This document shows positions 15,760-25,400 of a DNA stretch of 64,000 nt, piece by piece. The stretch covers positions 56,349 through 120,348 of the forward strand of contig NZ_ML123046.1 in NCBI RefSeq assembly GCF_003846175.1, written 5' to 3'. The stretch comes from Streptomyces sp. ADI95-17 (GTDB lineage: Bacteria > Actinomycetota > Actinomycetes > Streptomycetales > Streptomycetaceae). The notes below the pieces were generated by a model. It saw only the letters and a program-made list of their open reading frames with translations, made no database searches and was not told the DNA's origin. A program made the translations under genes and the position numbers. The number at the start of each line of letters is the position of its first letter. Positions within the stretch are counted from its first letter, which is position 1.

Positions 15760-15947
15760 GAGCAACCTCCGGAGAACTATGGGGAGTTGGGCTGATCGTG
15801 CTCGCTCCTCGTGATCTCACGAGATCGCTTCAGCAGGATGCCATGCGCTTGTCCTGCCTGGGGTCTGTTCGGCGGATCAGGGCCGGACGGTGGATCAGGG
15901 CGGGGGAGGGCGGCCGTGGGAGGGGAGGCCGCCGCCCCCGCCAGGAT

Positions 15948-17192
15948 TCACCGGTCGGCGGGAGCCGTGCCGATGACCACCGTGCGTGCCCACGCGGGCG
16001 GGGAGTCCGGAACGTAGTACGGATCGTCCTCGTCCCGCGACCGGGGGAACAGGCCCACCACCGTCCGGCACGCCGGCTGCGTACTCGGCCAGGGGGTCTG
16101 ACCATCGGTCAGGACCACGACGACATCGGGCCTCGGCCGCGTCCGCAGGGCCCTGGCGAAGCCGGTGCGCAGATCAGTACCCCCGCCGCCCACCAGCGGG
16201 ATTCCCTCCGCACGGCACAGCGGGTGCGCGACCCGGGCCGCCGCGTCGCACGGGAGGACGGTGATCAGATCGCGACGGCCGCCGACGGCGCGGGAGATCG
16301 CGGCGACCTCCAGGAGCGCGCTGCCCAGTTCGGTGTCGCTGACCGATCCGGACGTATCGATGACCACGCAGACCCGGGGCGGCCTGCGCCTCAGGCTCGG
16401 CAGCACGGCGCCGGGCACACCGGCCGAGCGCCGTGACGGGCGGCCGTACGTGTAGTCCTCGCCCGCGCCGGATCCGGAGGCGGCCGAACGTACCGCCGCA
16501 CCCAGCAACTCCCGCCACGGCTGCGGCGGGTGGAACGCCTCCTCCGCCCACCGCTGCCACCCCTTCGACGCGTTCCCCGGACGGCCGGTGATGCCCTGCG
16601 CCACCCTGAACCGCACCGCGTCCCGTTCCTGTTCGCTGAGGCCGTGCGCGCCGTCCGGCCCCAGGTCCCACTCCCGCTCAAGTCCGTCGGCGCCGCTGCC
16701 GCAGTCCAGCCAGGCCAGGTCCTGCGTATGCGGACCGAGCCGGAACCGGCGCAGGTAGTCCTCCATGAGCTGCCCCCTGGGGAGCCCCAGCGTGTCCGGA
16801 TCCACGGCGCCCTCCGGCCGGACCAGCCCCTCGCCGAACACATCGTCGTTGATCTCGCAGTCGGCGGCGATGTTCATCCGCAGCCGTTCCGCGGGGCCGG
16901 TCAGCCCCTGCTGCCGCGCGACCCGGTCGCCGCGCCCGTGATGGTCGCGCAGCAGGTGCGAGACCTCGTGCACCCACACCCCGGCCAGCTCCTCCTCCGG
17001 GGTCCGGTCCACGAAGCCGGGCGAGACGTAGCACCGCCAGTGCCGGTCGACGGCCATCGTCGGAACCCGCCGCGACTCCACGACGCGCAGGGCGAACAGG
17101 GCCGTCGCCAGATAGGGGCGGGCCCGGACGGCCTGGAGCCGGGCGGCGAAGAGCTTGTCGAGGTCCAGCGCCCCCGGCGTGTCCGGTGTCAT
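15948..17192 (-). CDS. vWA-domain protein with DUF2201-type zincin-like N-terminal domain
   Basis: A 414-aa protein. The N-terminal half has WVHEVSHLLRDHHGR, an HExxH-like motif, followed by RMNIAADCEINDD, the pattern of DUF2201 putative metallopeptidases. The C-terminal half is a von Willebrand A domain: VCVVIDTSGSVS gives the DxSxS MIDAS, and GGGTDLRTGF and VVVLTDGQTPWP follow. It overlaps the upstream MoxR ATPase gene by four bases (ATGA), so the two products are made together. MoxR-vWA pairs usually act as ATP-driven chaperones that insert metal or remodel a client protein; the client here is unknown. Confidence 0.82.
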   Translation of the reverse strand: MTPDTPGALDLDKLFAARLQAVRARPYLATALFALRVVESRRVPTMAVDRHWRCYVSPGFVDRTPEEELAGVWVHEVSHLLRDHHGRGDRVARQQGLTGPAERLRMNIAADCEINDDVFGEGLVRPEGAVDPDTLGLPRGQLMEDYLRRFRLGPHTQDLAWLDCGSGADGLEREWDLGPDGAHGLSEQERDAVRFRVAQGITGRPGNASKGWQRWAEEAFHPPQPWRELLGAAVRSAASGSGAGEDYTYGRPSRRSAGVPGAVLPSLRRRPPRVCVVIDTSGSVSDTELGSALLEVAAISRAVGGRRDLITVLPCDAAARVAHPLCRAEGIPLVGGGGTDLRTGFARALRTRPRPDVVVVLTDGQTPWPSTQPACRTVVGLFPRSRDEDDPYYVPDSPPAWARTVVIGTAPADR

Positions 17193-18463
17193 CGGCCGGC
17201 CTTCGCGGCTGCGGCGGCCCGGTCCGCGGTCCGGGCCGCCGCCCGGTCGGCACGCCGGGACAGGGACACCGCTCCGGCGAGCTGCTCGATCGATGCCGGA
17301 ACGTCCCAGTCCTGCCTCCGCAGCGAGGCGAGCGTGGTCGCCGGGACGACCACCACGTCCGGGGTGCCGGTCTCCAGCGCCCGGACCAGGAGCGCCCATG
17401 CCGCGTCCCAGCGGGGCTTCTCCGGGCGGTTGCGGACGGCCGCCACCACGCCGTCGAGCACCGCCTGGCGCAGATCCCCCCGCTCGGGCAGGTCGGCGCC
17501 CGCCGGGTCGGCGAGCAGCGTCTCGGGGTCCGGCAGGTCCATCCGGTCCAGGCTCGCCAGCAGCTCCAGCCCCGGACCGTCTCCCACGGTGCCCCGGACC
17601 AGCAGGGAGAGCACATCCCGGGATGAGCCGGCGGCGGTCGCGAACGCGATGAGACACAGCGTCATGTCCCAGCTGCGGGGCGACGGCCAGGGACCGCCCC
17701 GGCGGGTCTCGCCGCTGGGCAGCCGGTGCACGAGCGCCGGCCGGGCGGAGAGGAGCCCGCACACCGCCCGGCGTGCGAAGTCCACGGCTTCCGGCAGCCG
17801 TCCGGGTTCGAGCCGGGGCAGTGTCGCCCGGGGCCAGGTCCCGGCGAGGCCGCGCACCACCACCTCGTGGTCGTGGGTCCACTGCAGATGTACGAACCGG
17901 TTGGCCAGCGGCGGACTCAGCTCCCAGCCGTCGGCCGCCGAGGAACGAGGGTTGGCGGCGGCCACGATCCTTACCCCGGGCGGCAGTCGCAGGGCGCCGA
18001 TCCGCCGCTCCAGTACGAGACGCAGGAGGGCGGCCTGAACGGCGGGCGGCGCGGTGGACAGCTCGTCCAGGAACAGCAGCCCCCGGCCGGCCCGCACCAG
18101 CCGCACCGCCCAGTCCGGCGGGGCCATCGGGACGCCCTGTTCCGCGGGGTCGTCCCCCACGACGGGCAGCCCCGAGAAGTCGGACGGCTCATGGACGCTG
18201 GCGATGACCGTGGTCAGCGGAAGGTCCAGGGACACGGCGAGCTGCGTGAGCGCGGCGGTCTTGCCGATGCCGGGCTCGCCCCACAGGAGTACGGGCAGAT
18301 CGGCGGCCACGGCGAGGGCCAGGGCCTCCAGCTGGATGTCCGGGCGGGGTTCGGTGGTGGTGTCGCGCAGCAGGGCCGTCAGTTCACCGGCGATGTCGAG
18401 CTGGGAGGCGCGGTCCTCGCCGGAGTGAGGGCCGGACGTGGCGAAAGGGGTGCGTGTGAGCAT
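17189..18463 (-). CDS. MoxR-like AAA+ ATPase
   Basis: A 424-aa ATPase. LLWGEPGIGKTAAL is Walker A, FSGLPVV follows, GLLFLDELSTA is Walker B, and RIVAAANPRSSAADGWELSPPLANRF contains sensor 1 and the arginine finger region. This is the MoxR/AAA_5 pattern. It sits between an unknown gene upstream and the vWA protein downstream, in one operon. The ATG at 18463 is preferred (AGGTG upstream); a GTG at 18496 would add 11 residues. The C-terminal tail is rich in Ala and Arg. Confidence 0.85.
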   Translation of the reverse strand: MLTRTPFATSGPHSGEDRASQLDIAGELTALLRDTTTEPRPDIQLEALALAVAADLPVLLWGEPGIGKTAALTQLAVSLDLPLTTVIASVHEPSDFSGLPVVGDDPAEQGVPMAPPDWAVRLVRAGRGLLFLDELSTAPPAVQAALLRLVLERRIGALRLPPGVRIVAAANPRSSAADGWELSPPLANRFVHLQWTHDHEVVVRGLAGTWPRATLPRLEPGRLPEAVDFARRAVCGLLSARPALVHRLPSGETRRGGPWPSPRSWDMTLCLIAFATAAGSSRDVLSLLVRGTVGDGPGLELLASLDRMDLPDPETLLADPAGADLPERGDLRQAVLDGVVAAVRNRPEKPRWDAAWALLVRALETGTPDVVVVPATTLASLRRQDWDVPASIEQLAGAVSLSRRADRAAARTADRAAAAAKAGR

Positions 18464-18526
18464 GTCTGAATCACCTGTGGGTTCGTGGTGAGGCACAAGG
18501 CGTACGGGAAATGTGCGGAATTCCGG

Positions 18527-19927
18527 TCAGCGACGGACCGCGTGGCGCGGGTGAGAGCGACGGTCACGGGGCCGGCGGCGGTACGGGTGGAGGCGGTCCG
18601 GCCCTTCGACCAGGCCCGCCCGGAACAGCCCGTAGGTGATCCGTCGCCGCGCCGCCGCCTCCAGCTCGTCCCGCAGTTCGCCGCTGCGCAGCAGCGCGCC
18701 GGGGCCCAGCAGACCCTCGACGACGGCCAGCGCACCGGCGATGTCGCCGTGGTCCAGGCGTTCGCGTACACCGGCGAGGCAGTCCGGGCGGCGGTGCGCC
18801 TCGTCGATGGCCTGGAGACAGGGGAGGGGTGTGCCGGTCAGTGCGGCCAGCAGCTCCTCCCGGCGGATCTCGGCGGGGTCGTGGTCCAGCGGGGCCAGTA
18901 CCCCGTCGACCAGACCGATCCGGTGCCGGGCTCCCCGGCAGTCCACGAGGCGTGGCCGCCCCACCGGGTTCGGGGGCCGGGCCGGAGCGACCGCCGAGTG
19001 ATCCGGCACCAGGGCCGCGAGGACCAGCGGGTGCAGCCGCCCGGCCTCGATCGATCCGGTACGGAGCAGATCGAGGTCGGGCAGCACCCAGGTCGCCGCG
19101 TCGGGCAGCACCGGCAGCGCGGAGACACCGCCGTCCGTGGCCGTGGTCGCCGCCGCGATCCGCAGCACGGGCGGCCCGGGGCCGTCCCCCTCCGGCACCA
19201 GGTCCAGGAGCAGCCGGTGCCCGGCCCCGAACCGCACGACGACGGTCCCGGCGGACCGCCCCTCGGCCCGGAGCAGGATCCCCGCCTCGTCCGCCCACCG
19301 GCCGACGGCGCAGCTGCGCCCGGACGGCACCGCCCCCGGCGGCATCGCGGGGCGGTCGCCGGAGGACGGCGGCCCGGCCGCCCCGGACCGGATCCGCAGC
19401 TCATCGGCCCTGCGCGCGTCCCACAGATGGCGGTGCAGATCGAGGCGGAACCGAGGGTTCGGGCGGTGGTGCGGATGGCGGCGGGCCTCGGCGCCGGAGT
19501 CCGATCCGTCCCACAGCGCGAGCCCGATCCGCTGCCCGGCATCCGCCCAGGCGGGCGGAGTCCGGACCACCAGACGCACCGGACGCACACCGCCGGGCCC
19601 CTCGGTGTCGTACCGGGCCAGAGTGATCGTCAGGCCCGGCCGCAGCAGCCCGCGAGGAGCGATCCGCGGCAGGTGCCAGCGCAGCAGGTCAGGAGCCAGA
19701 TGGCGGAGATCGTCCCGGATCCGGGACGCGAGTTCGTGGCCGTGGGTGCGCGCCACGGAGCGGGGGCCGAGATCGACATCGACACCCGCGGCGGCGCATG
19801 CCCCTGCCCAGTCGCCGACCTGGCGGCGGGCGGTCGCGGTCTCGATCATGGAGGGCGGCACGGCGAACTCTCGCACGCGCGCCCAGAGGGAAAGGCGGGA
19901 ATCCCTGTTCGCGTCCTGAGTGAGCAT
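18527..19927 (-). CDS. Conserved hypothetical protein of a MoxR-vWA operon
   Basis: A 466-aa soluble protein, first gene of the operon with the MoxR ATPase (63-base gap) and the vWA protein. I do not recognise a domain. Visible features are an N-terminal Ala-rich helical part, a central beta-rich stretch with LRPGLTITLARYD and VRLVVRTPPAW, and an Arg-rich C-terminus. Because MoxR-vWA pairs often act on a partner encoded beside them, this may be the client or adaptor. The ATG at 19927 is favoured because AAGGTGAG lies seven bases upstream; a GTG two codons earlier overlaps that site. Confidence 0.65.
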   Translation of the reverse strand: MLTQDANRDSRLSLWARVREFAVPPSMIETATARRQVGDWAGACAAAGVDVDLGPRSVARTHGHELASRIRDDLRHLAPDLLRWHLPRIAPRGLLRPGLTITLARYDTEGPGGVRPVRLVVRTPPAWADAGQRIGLALWDGSDSGAEARRHPHHRPNPRFRLDLHRHLWDARRADELRIRSGAAGPPSSGDRPAMPPGAVPSGRSCAVGRWADEAGILLRAEGRSAGTVVVRFGAGHRLLLDLVPEGDGPGPPVLRIAAATTATDGGVSALPVLPDAATWVLPDLDLLRTGSIEAGRLHPLVLAALVPDHSAVAPARPPNPVGRPRLVDCRGARHRIGLVDGVLAPLDHDPAEIRREELLAALTGTPLPCLQAIDEAHRRPDCLAGVRERLDHGDIAGALAVVEGLLGPGALLRSGELRDELEAAARRRITYGLFRAGLVEGPDRLHPYRRRPRDRRSHPRHAVRR

Positions 19928-20112
19928 CAGCACTCACCTTGCGCGGACGGGGCCCCCAATCTGTTGACAGAGTGAGTTGTCATCGCCGGGCAGCGTAGCT
20001 TCCGCTGCCCCGATCCGCCAGGTGTTTCCGCCCGGACCGATCTTCGTTGTGAACTACGTGCATGCTTCAATGTTTGTGTCGGTGGGAGTGGATTGGCAGG
20101 GGTAGGGGCGGT

Positions 20113-21150
20113 ATGTCTGAATCGGATCGCCGGCTGGTGCAGACCGCGGTCATCGGGAGCGCCTCATCGGGTATGGGCATCGTGCTGCCGCAGGAGGCCG
20201 ACGAGCTCCGGCGGCTGCGTCGACGGCATCCGGCGTACACGTACTGGTGCGGCACCCAGCTCGGTGGCTGCGGCGGCAAGTTGTCCGACCGGCTCTACGT
20301 GGACAAGGTCTGCCACTTCGCCCACGCGCCGAACGCCTCCTGTCATCGCGATGCCAACGGCGCGGACAGCGCGGACCATCTCTTCGTCAAGCAGGACCTC
20401 GCCCTCTGGGCCCGCGGCAGCGGTATCGACGCACGCGCCGTGCTGCGTGATCTGGGCTCGGGCCCGGGTGACGCCGTCGACCTCCGGGTCCGTGACAGCC
20501 GGCAGCGGGTGCGTTTCCAGTTCCGGAGGCTGTCACACCCCGAATGGCGTTCGGCGCGTGAGGAACTGGCCCGCGACGCGGCAAGCCTGGACTGGGTCTT
20601 CGGGCCGGGTTCCGCGCACCCGGAGACCGTGGCGGAGATGTACGCGGCGAACGGCTGTGTGCTGCGCTTCCGCTGCGAGACGCAGGGGGTGGCGAGGCGC
20701 ATCCGGATCAGGGCGGAGGAAGCGCGGCGCAGTACCGACTGGGTGCCGCTCGACGCCTGCGTGATGACGCCCGAGGGGTTGCTGGTCCCAGGTGCGCGGG
20801 GGCTGAGGCGTGCGAGCCGTCGCCCCGTCGTGGAGGCGTCCCCGGTTCCTCCGGTGGCCGTTCCCGCTCCGCGGCCCGCCACCGGGGCGGACCGCCGGTC
20901 CGGGCGGAGTACCAGCCCGTTGGTGCGGAAGGTCCAGCGCTTGGTGGACGAGCTGAACGCGCTCGCGGCGCCGGCGGACGCCGACGTACGGACGAAGGCC
21001 GAGCGGATGGACCGTGAGGCCGCGTCGTGGGTCGAGCGGTACGGGCGGCTGACGGGCCCGGACTTCTGGTCCGGCAAGGCCACCAAGGTCGCGGGCCAGG
21101 GGGACGAACTCGCCCGCAGGCTGGAGAAACTGGCGGGGACGCTGAAATGA
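20113..21150 (+). CDS. CoiA-like (competence protein family) nuclease-related protein
   Basis: A 345-aa protein. Near residues 55-90 it has YWCGTQLGGCGGKL, then VCHFAHAPNASCHR, then ADHLFVKQDLALWA. A Cys pair, a conserved HFAH and a following basic/aromatic helix form the N-terminal zinc and nuclease-like arrangement of the CoiA family. CoiA acts in processing DNA during competence, but actinobacterial homologues are uncharacterised. The middle (VRDSRQRVRFQFRRL) and the C-terminal helical part are less conserved. The ATG at 20113 follows GTAGGGGCGGT. It is transcribed divergently from the unknown-MoxR-vWA operon across a 185-bp gap, so a shared control region is possible. Confidence 0.65.
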   Translation: MSESDRRLVQTAVIGSASSGMGIVLPQEADELRRLRRRHPAYTYWCGTQLGGCGGKLSDRLYVDKVCHFAHAPNASCHRDANGADSADHLFVKQDLALWARGSGIDARAVLRDLGSGPGDAVDLRVRDSRQRVRFQFRRLSHPEWRSAREELARDAASLDWVFGPGSAHPETVAEMYAANGCVLRFRCETQGVARRIRIRAEEARRSTDWVPLDACVMTPEGLLVPGARGLRRASRRPVVEASPVPPVAVPAPRPATGADRRSGRSTSPLVRKVQRLVDELNALAAPADADVRTKAERMDREAASWVERYGRLTGPDFWSGKATKVAGQGDELARRLEKLAGTLK

Positions 21151-21181
21151 CGGGGCCGGCCCGGACGGCGAGGGGTGTTGT

Positions 21182-21217
21182 GAGAGCGGCCGCTCCCATG
21201 GGGGAGGGCGGCCGTCT
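21182..21217. terminator. Hairpin between convergent CoiA-like and DUF3533 genes
   Basis: Inverted repeat centred near 21199. GCGGCCGCTCCC on the left pairs imperfectly with GGGAGGGCGGCCG on the right, with a short ATGG loop. It lies between two convergent genes and can serve both. Confidence 0.5.
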
Positions 21218-21252
21218 CCACGCGCGGAAGCGGCCGAGGAGGGGCGGGGCGG

Positions 21253-22293
21253 TCAGGGAAGCGGCTTCGAGCCGAACGGCGGCCGTTCGCCGGTGAGTTC
21301 CTCCGGTTTGCGGCGGGCGGCGACCAGGAGGGTGATGGCCGTGCCCACCACCGCCCATGCGGACAGCACCAGCAGGGAGCCGGTGACCGCGTTGCCCCTG
21401 AAGTAGGCGATCGAGCGGGCCACCCAGGTGCCCGCCCCGGGTGGCAGTGCGGGACCGATCGCCCGCCAGAAGTCCGGGAGCATCGGCAGCGGGTAGGCGC
21501 CGCCGGCGCTCGGGTTGCCCGCGATCACCACGATCAGGACGGCCAGGCCGATGCCGACGATGCCGGTGAGGGCCTGGAGGGCGAGGGTGATCATGCCGAC
21601 CGCGAAGACGGTCAGCGTGCCCAGGCCCGACAGGCCCCAGAAGCTTCCGGGCAGGGCACCGAGGATCGGGCCGATGATGATCGCGCCGCCGATCCCGCCC
21701 GCGATCGAGTACAGCGCCATGACGCCGGTCCGGATCACCGCGCGCTGACGGTTGGCGGGCTTGGCGCCCGCGCTGATCGCCAGGATCGAGGCGCAGAGGT
21801 AGCCGCCGACGCACCAGCCCACGACCAGGTAGAACGACGAGATGCCGTTGAAGTCCTGGCCGGAGGCCGGGGCCAGGTCCACCGCCCGCACCGTGCGCTG
21901 CTGGGTCCGGTCGACCTCCGTGACGATCTTCGTCAGGGTGGTGGCCATCGAGGTGCCGCCGCCGGAGGCGACCAGCACGGTGTCGGTCGTGCCCTTGGGG
22001 TTGACGATCAGGGCGCCGTCGATCCTGCGGTCGAGGATCTGTTCGCGGGCGGTGGCCGCGTCGGCGAGCGTGCGGGGGTCCAGCGGGCCGCCGGGAAGGT
22101 TCTTCAGGTCGGTGAGGAGCTGTGCGGAGACCTGCCGCGGCGCGACGACGCCGAAGGGTACGTCGGTCGGCTTCGGGTTGTGCAGCGCCCCGACGTAGGA
22201 CGCGATGAACAGCAGCTGCAGTCCGAGCACACCGATGACGAGCAGTGCGGCCCGTGGAGTGACGGCGTTCTTCACCTCGTCGACGAAAGTCAT
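21253..22293 (-). CDS. DUF3533/YhgE-type membrane protein
   Basis: A 346-aa membrane protein starting MTFVDEVKNAVTPRAALL. One N-terminal membrane span is followed by a periplasmic-side domain of about 150 residues (VPFGVVAPRQVSAQLL ... IDGALIVNPKGTTDTVLVASGGG). Then come five or six C-terminal spans. This is the plan of DUF3533 and YhgE/Pip-like proteins related to ABC-2 permeases. Function is unknown; some relatives work with ESX-type secretion or drug export. The start at 22293 is chosen because homology and the first span begin there; the longer frame upstream is Pro/Arg-rich. It is divergent from dnaE2. Confidence 0.8.
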   Translation of the reverse strand: MTFVDEVKNAVTPRAALLVIGVLGLQLLFIASYVGALHNPKPTDVPFGVVAPRQVSAQLLTDLKNLPGGPLDPRTLADAATAREQILDRRIDGALIVNPKGTTDTVLVASGGGTSMATTLTKIVTEVDRTQQRTVRAVDLAPASGQDFNGISSFYLVVGWCVGGYLCASILAISAGAKPANRQRAVIRTGVMALYSIAGGIGGAIIIGPILGALPGSFWGLSGLGTLTVFAVGMITLALQALTGIVGIGLAVLIVVIAGNPSAGGAYPLPMLPDFWRAIGPALPPGAGTWVARSIAYFRGNAVTGSLLVLSAWAVVGTAITLLVAARRKPEELTGERPPFGSKPLP

Positions 22294-22407
22294 GCCCCCA
22301 CGCTCCGGGGCGCCGGTTGTTCGTGCAGGCGGGGCAGGGCCGAATGGCTGACCGGGCGCCTCTCGGGCCACCGGTCCGGGGGACGGAGAGGTTCCGCGTC
22401 CGGGGTA

Positions 22408-22423
22408 TCGCACGAATGTTCGA
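22408..22423. promoter_or_regulatory. LexA (SOS) box upstream of dnaE2
   Basis: TCGCACGAATGTTCGA matches the actinobacterial SOS box TCGAAC-N4-GTTCGA with one change. It is 60 bases before the dnaE2 start and just upstream of a TATGGT -10-like element at about 22433. DnaE2 genes are well-known SOS genes in actinobacteria, so LexA repression is expected. Confidence 0.75.
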
Positions 22424-22482
22424 AACTTGGTCTATGGTGGAGCGGAGGGGGTGGTGAGTACGGATCGGTCCAGGAGGTGCAG

Positions 22483-25400
22483 ATGCCAGGGTTCACGCAT
22501 CTGCATACCGTTTCCGGGTTCTCCCTGCGGTACGGGGCCTCGCACCCGGAGCGGCTGGCGGAGCGCGCCGCCGAGCGGGGAATGGACGCGCTGGCGCTGA
22601 CCGACCGGGACACCCTCGCGGGCACGGTCCGCTTCGCCAAGGCCTGCGCGGAAGCCGGGATACGGCCGCTCTTCGGGGTGGAGCTCGCGGTGGGACCCGC
22701 GAAGGCGGAGCATACGAGAACCGGCGGGCCCGCGCAGCGCCCGCGGACCCCGGTCCGTGGCGGCGCCTTCATCGACGAATCCGCACCCCGGATCACCTTC
22801 CTCGCCCGGGACGGCGCCCGGGGCTGGGCGGAGCTGTGCCGTCTCGTCACCGCCGCCCACGCCCCCGCGCCCGACGGTGCGGGACGGCCCCTGGTCGGCC
22901 GGGCCGATCTGCCCGCCCAAGGGCTCACCGTGCTGCTCGGCCCCGCCTCCGACGTCGGCAGGGCGCTGGCCGCCGGCCGCCCGGACCGGGCCGCGGCGCT
23001 GCTCGCCTGCTGGCGGGAGATCTACGGCGACGACCTGCGCCTCGAAGCCGTCCACCACGGGCGTGAAGGCACCGGACCCGGCTCGCTGCGGCTCGCCGCC
23101 CGTACCGTCGGCCTCGCCGCCGAGCAGGGAGTGCGGGCCGTGCTGACCAACGCCGTACGGTACGCCGACGCCGGGCAGGGCCCGGTCGCCGATGTGCTCG
23201 ACGCGGCCCGTCGGCTGGTCCCCGTCGACCCCCGCCGGGCCCCGCTCGACAGCGGGGAGCGCTGGCTGAAGGACGCCCGCGCGATGAAGGAGACCGCGGA
23301 GCGGATCGCCTCCGCCGCCGGTCTCGGCAAGGACGCCGGGGCGCGGCTGCTCGCGGAGACCCGGCGCACCGCCGACGCCTGTGCCGTCGACCCCGAGGAC
23401 CACCTCGGTCTCGGCTCGGTCCACTTCCCCGAACCGGAACTCGTCGGCGCCGGGCGGCGCACCGCCCAGCGGGTGCTGGCCTCCCGCGCCGCCGCCGGCA
23501 TGGTTGTGCGCGGCTACGACCGCAGGCGCGACTACTGGGAGCGGATGCACCAGGAGCTGGACGTCATCGCGTACCACGGCTTCGCCTCCTACTTCCTGAC
23601 GGTCGCTCAAGTGGTGGACGACGTACGGGAGATGAAGGTACGGGTCGCCGCCCGGGGCTCCGGTGCGGGATCCCTGGTCAACCACCTCCTCGGGATCGCG
23701 CACGCCGATCCGGTCGAGCACGGGCTGCTGATGGAGCGCTTCCTTTCCAGGCGCCGCTTCGTGCTGCCGGACATCGACATCGACGTGGAGTCCGCCCGCA
23801 GGCTCGACGTCTACCGCGCGATCATCGAACGCTTCGGCGCCGAGCGGGTCGCGACCGTAGCCATGCCGGAGACCTACCGGGTGCGCCACGCCATCCGGGA
23901 CGTGGGCGCCGCGCTCTCCATGGACCCGGCCGAGACCGACCGGCTCGCCAAGGCCTTCCCGCACATCCGGGCCCGCGACGCCCGCGCGGCCATGGAAGAA
24001 CTGCCCGAACTGCGCGAAGTGGCACGGGAGAAGGACCGGTACGGACGGCTCTGGGAGCTGGTGGAGGCGCTGGACGCACTGCCGCGCGGCATCGCCATGC
24101 ACCCGTGCGGGGTGCTCCTGTCGGACGCCACGCTGCTGCGCCGGGTGCCCACCGTGCCCACCAGCGGCGAGGGCTTTCCGATGGTGCAGTTCGACAAGGA
24201 GGACGTGGAGGACCTGGGGCTGCTCAAGCTCGATGTGCTGGGCGTACGGATGCAGTCGGCGATGGCGCACGCGGTCACGGAGATCGGACGGGCCTCGGGA
24301 CAGGCCGTGGACCTGGACGCCGTGGAGCCGGACGACCCGGAGACGTACCGGATGATCAGGAGCGCCGAGACGCTGGGCTGCTTCCAGATCGAGTCGCCGG
24401 GCCAGCGCGACCTGGTCGGCAGGCTCCAGCCGGCCGGCTTCCACGACCTGGTGGTCGACATCTCGCTGTTCCGCCCCGGACCGGTCGCCGCCGACATGGT
24501 GCGGCCGTTCATCGAGGCCCGGCACGGCCGGGCCCCCGTGCGCTACCCGCACCCCGATCTGGAAGGGCCGCTGCGCGAGACGTACGGGGTGGTCGTCTTC
24601 CACGAGCAGATCATCGAGATGGTCGACATCATGACCGGCTGCGGCCGGGACGAGGCCGACCGGGTGCGGCGCGGGCTCTCCGACCCCGAATCGCAGGACC
24701 GGATCAGGACGTGGTTCGCGCTGCGGGCGACGGAGAAGGGCTACGACGCCGAAGTGACGGCCCGCACCTGGGAGATCATCGAGGCGTTCGGCAGTTACGG
24801 CTTCTGCAAGGCGCACGCGGTCGCCTTCGCCGTACCGACGTACCAGTCGGCCTGGCTCAAGGCGCACCACCCGGCGGCCTTCTACGCCGGGCTGCTCACC
24901 CATGACCCCGGGATGTACCCGAAGCGGCTGCTGCTCGCGGACGCGCGGCGGCGCGGGGTGCCGGTGCTGGGACTGGATGTGAACCGGTCGGCGGCCACCC
25001 ATCGAATCGAACTGGTGTCCGATGATGAGGGTGGGGAGGGCGTCTGGGGGGTGCGGCTCGCGCTCTCGGACGTCCACGGCATCGGCGCGGCCGAGGTCGC
25101 CCGGATCGAGGCCGGACAGCCCTACACCTCGCTGCTCGACTTCTGGCAGCGCGCCAGGCCGGGCAGGCCGGCCGCCGAACGGCTGGCCCGGGTGGGCGCG
25201 TTGGACGCGTTCGGCGCCAACCGGCGCGATCTGCTGCTGCACCTGTCCGAACTGCACCGCGCCCAGCGGGGCGCGGGCCCCGGCGCGCAGCTGCCGCTCG
25301 GCGGCGGACACCGGACCGGCTCCATCGGCCTGCCCGACCTGGACGACGCGGAACGCCTCAGCGCCGAGCTGGGCGTCCTGAGCATGGATGTCTCCCGCCA

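Noticed and set aside
17193..17882. Extension of the vWA protein upstream of ATG 17192
   Set aside because: The extra residues are low-complexity and antiparallel to nothing conserved; they overlap the MoxR ATPase in another frame, and the ATGA overlap marks the true start.
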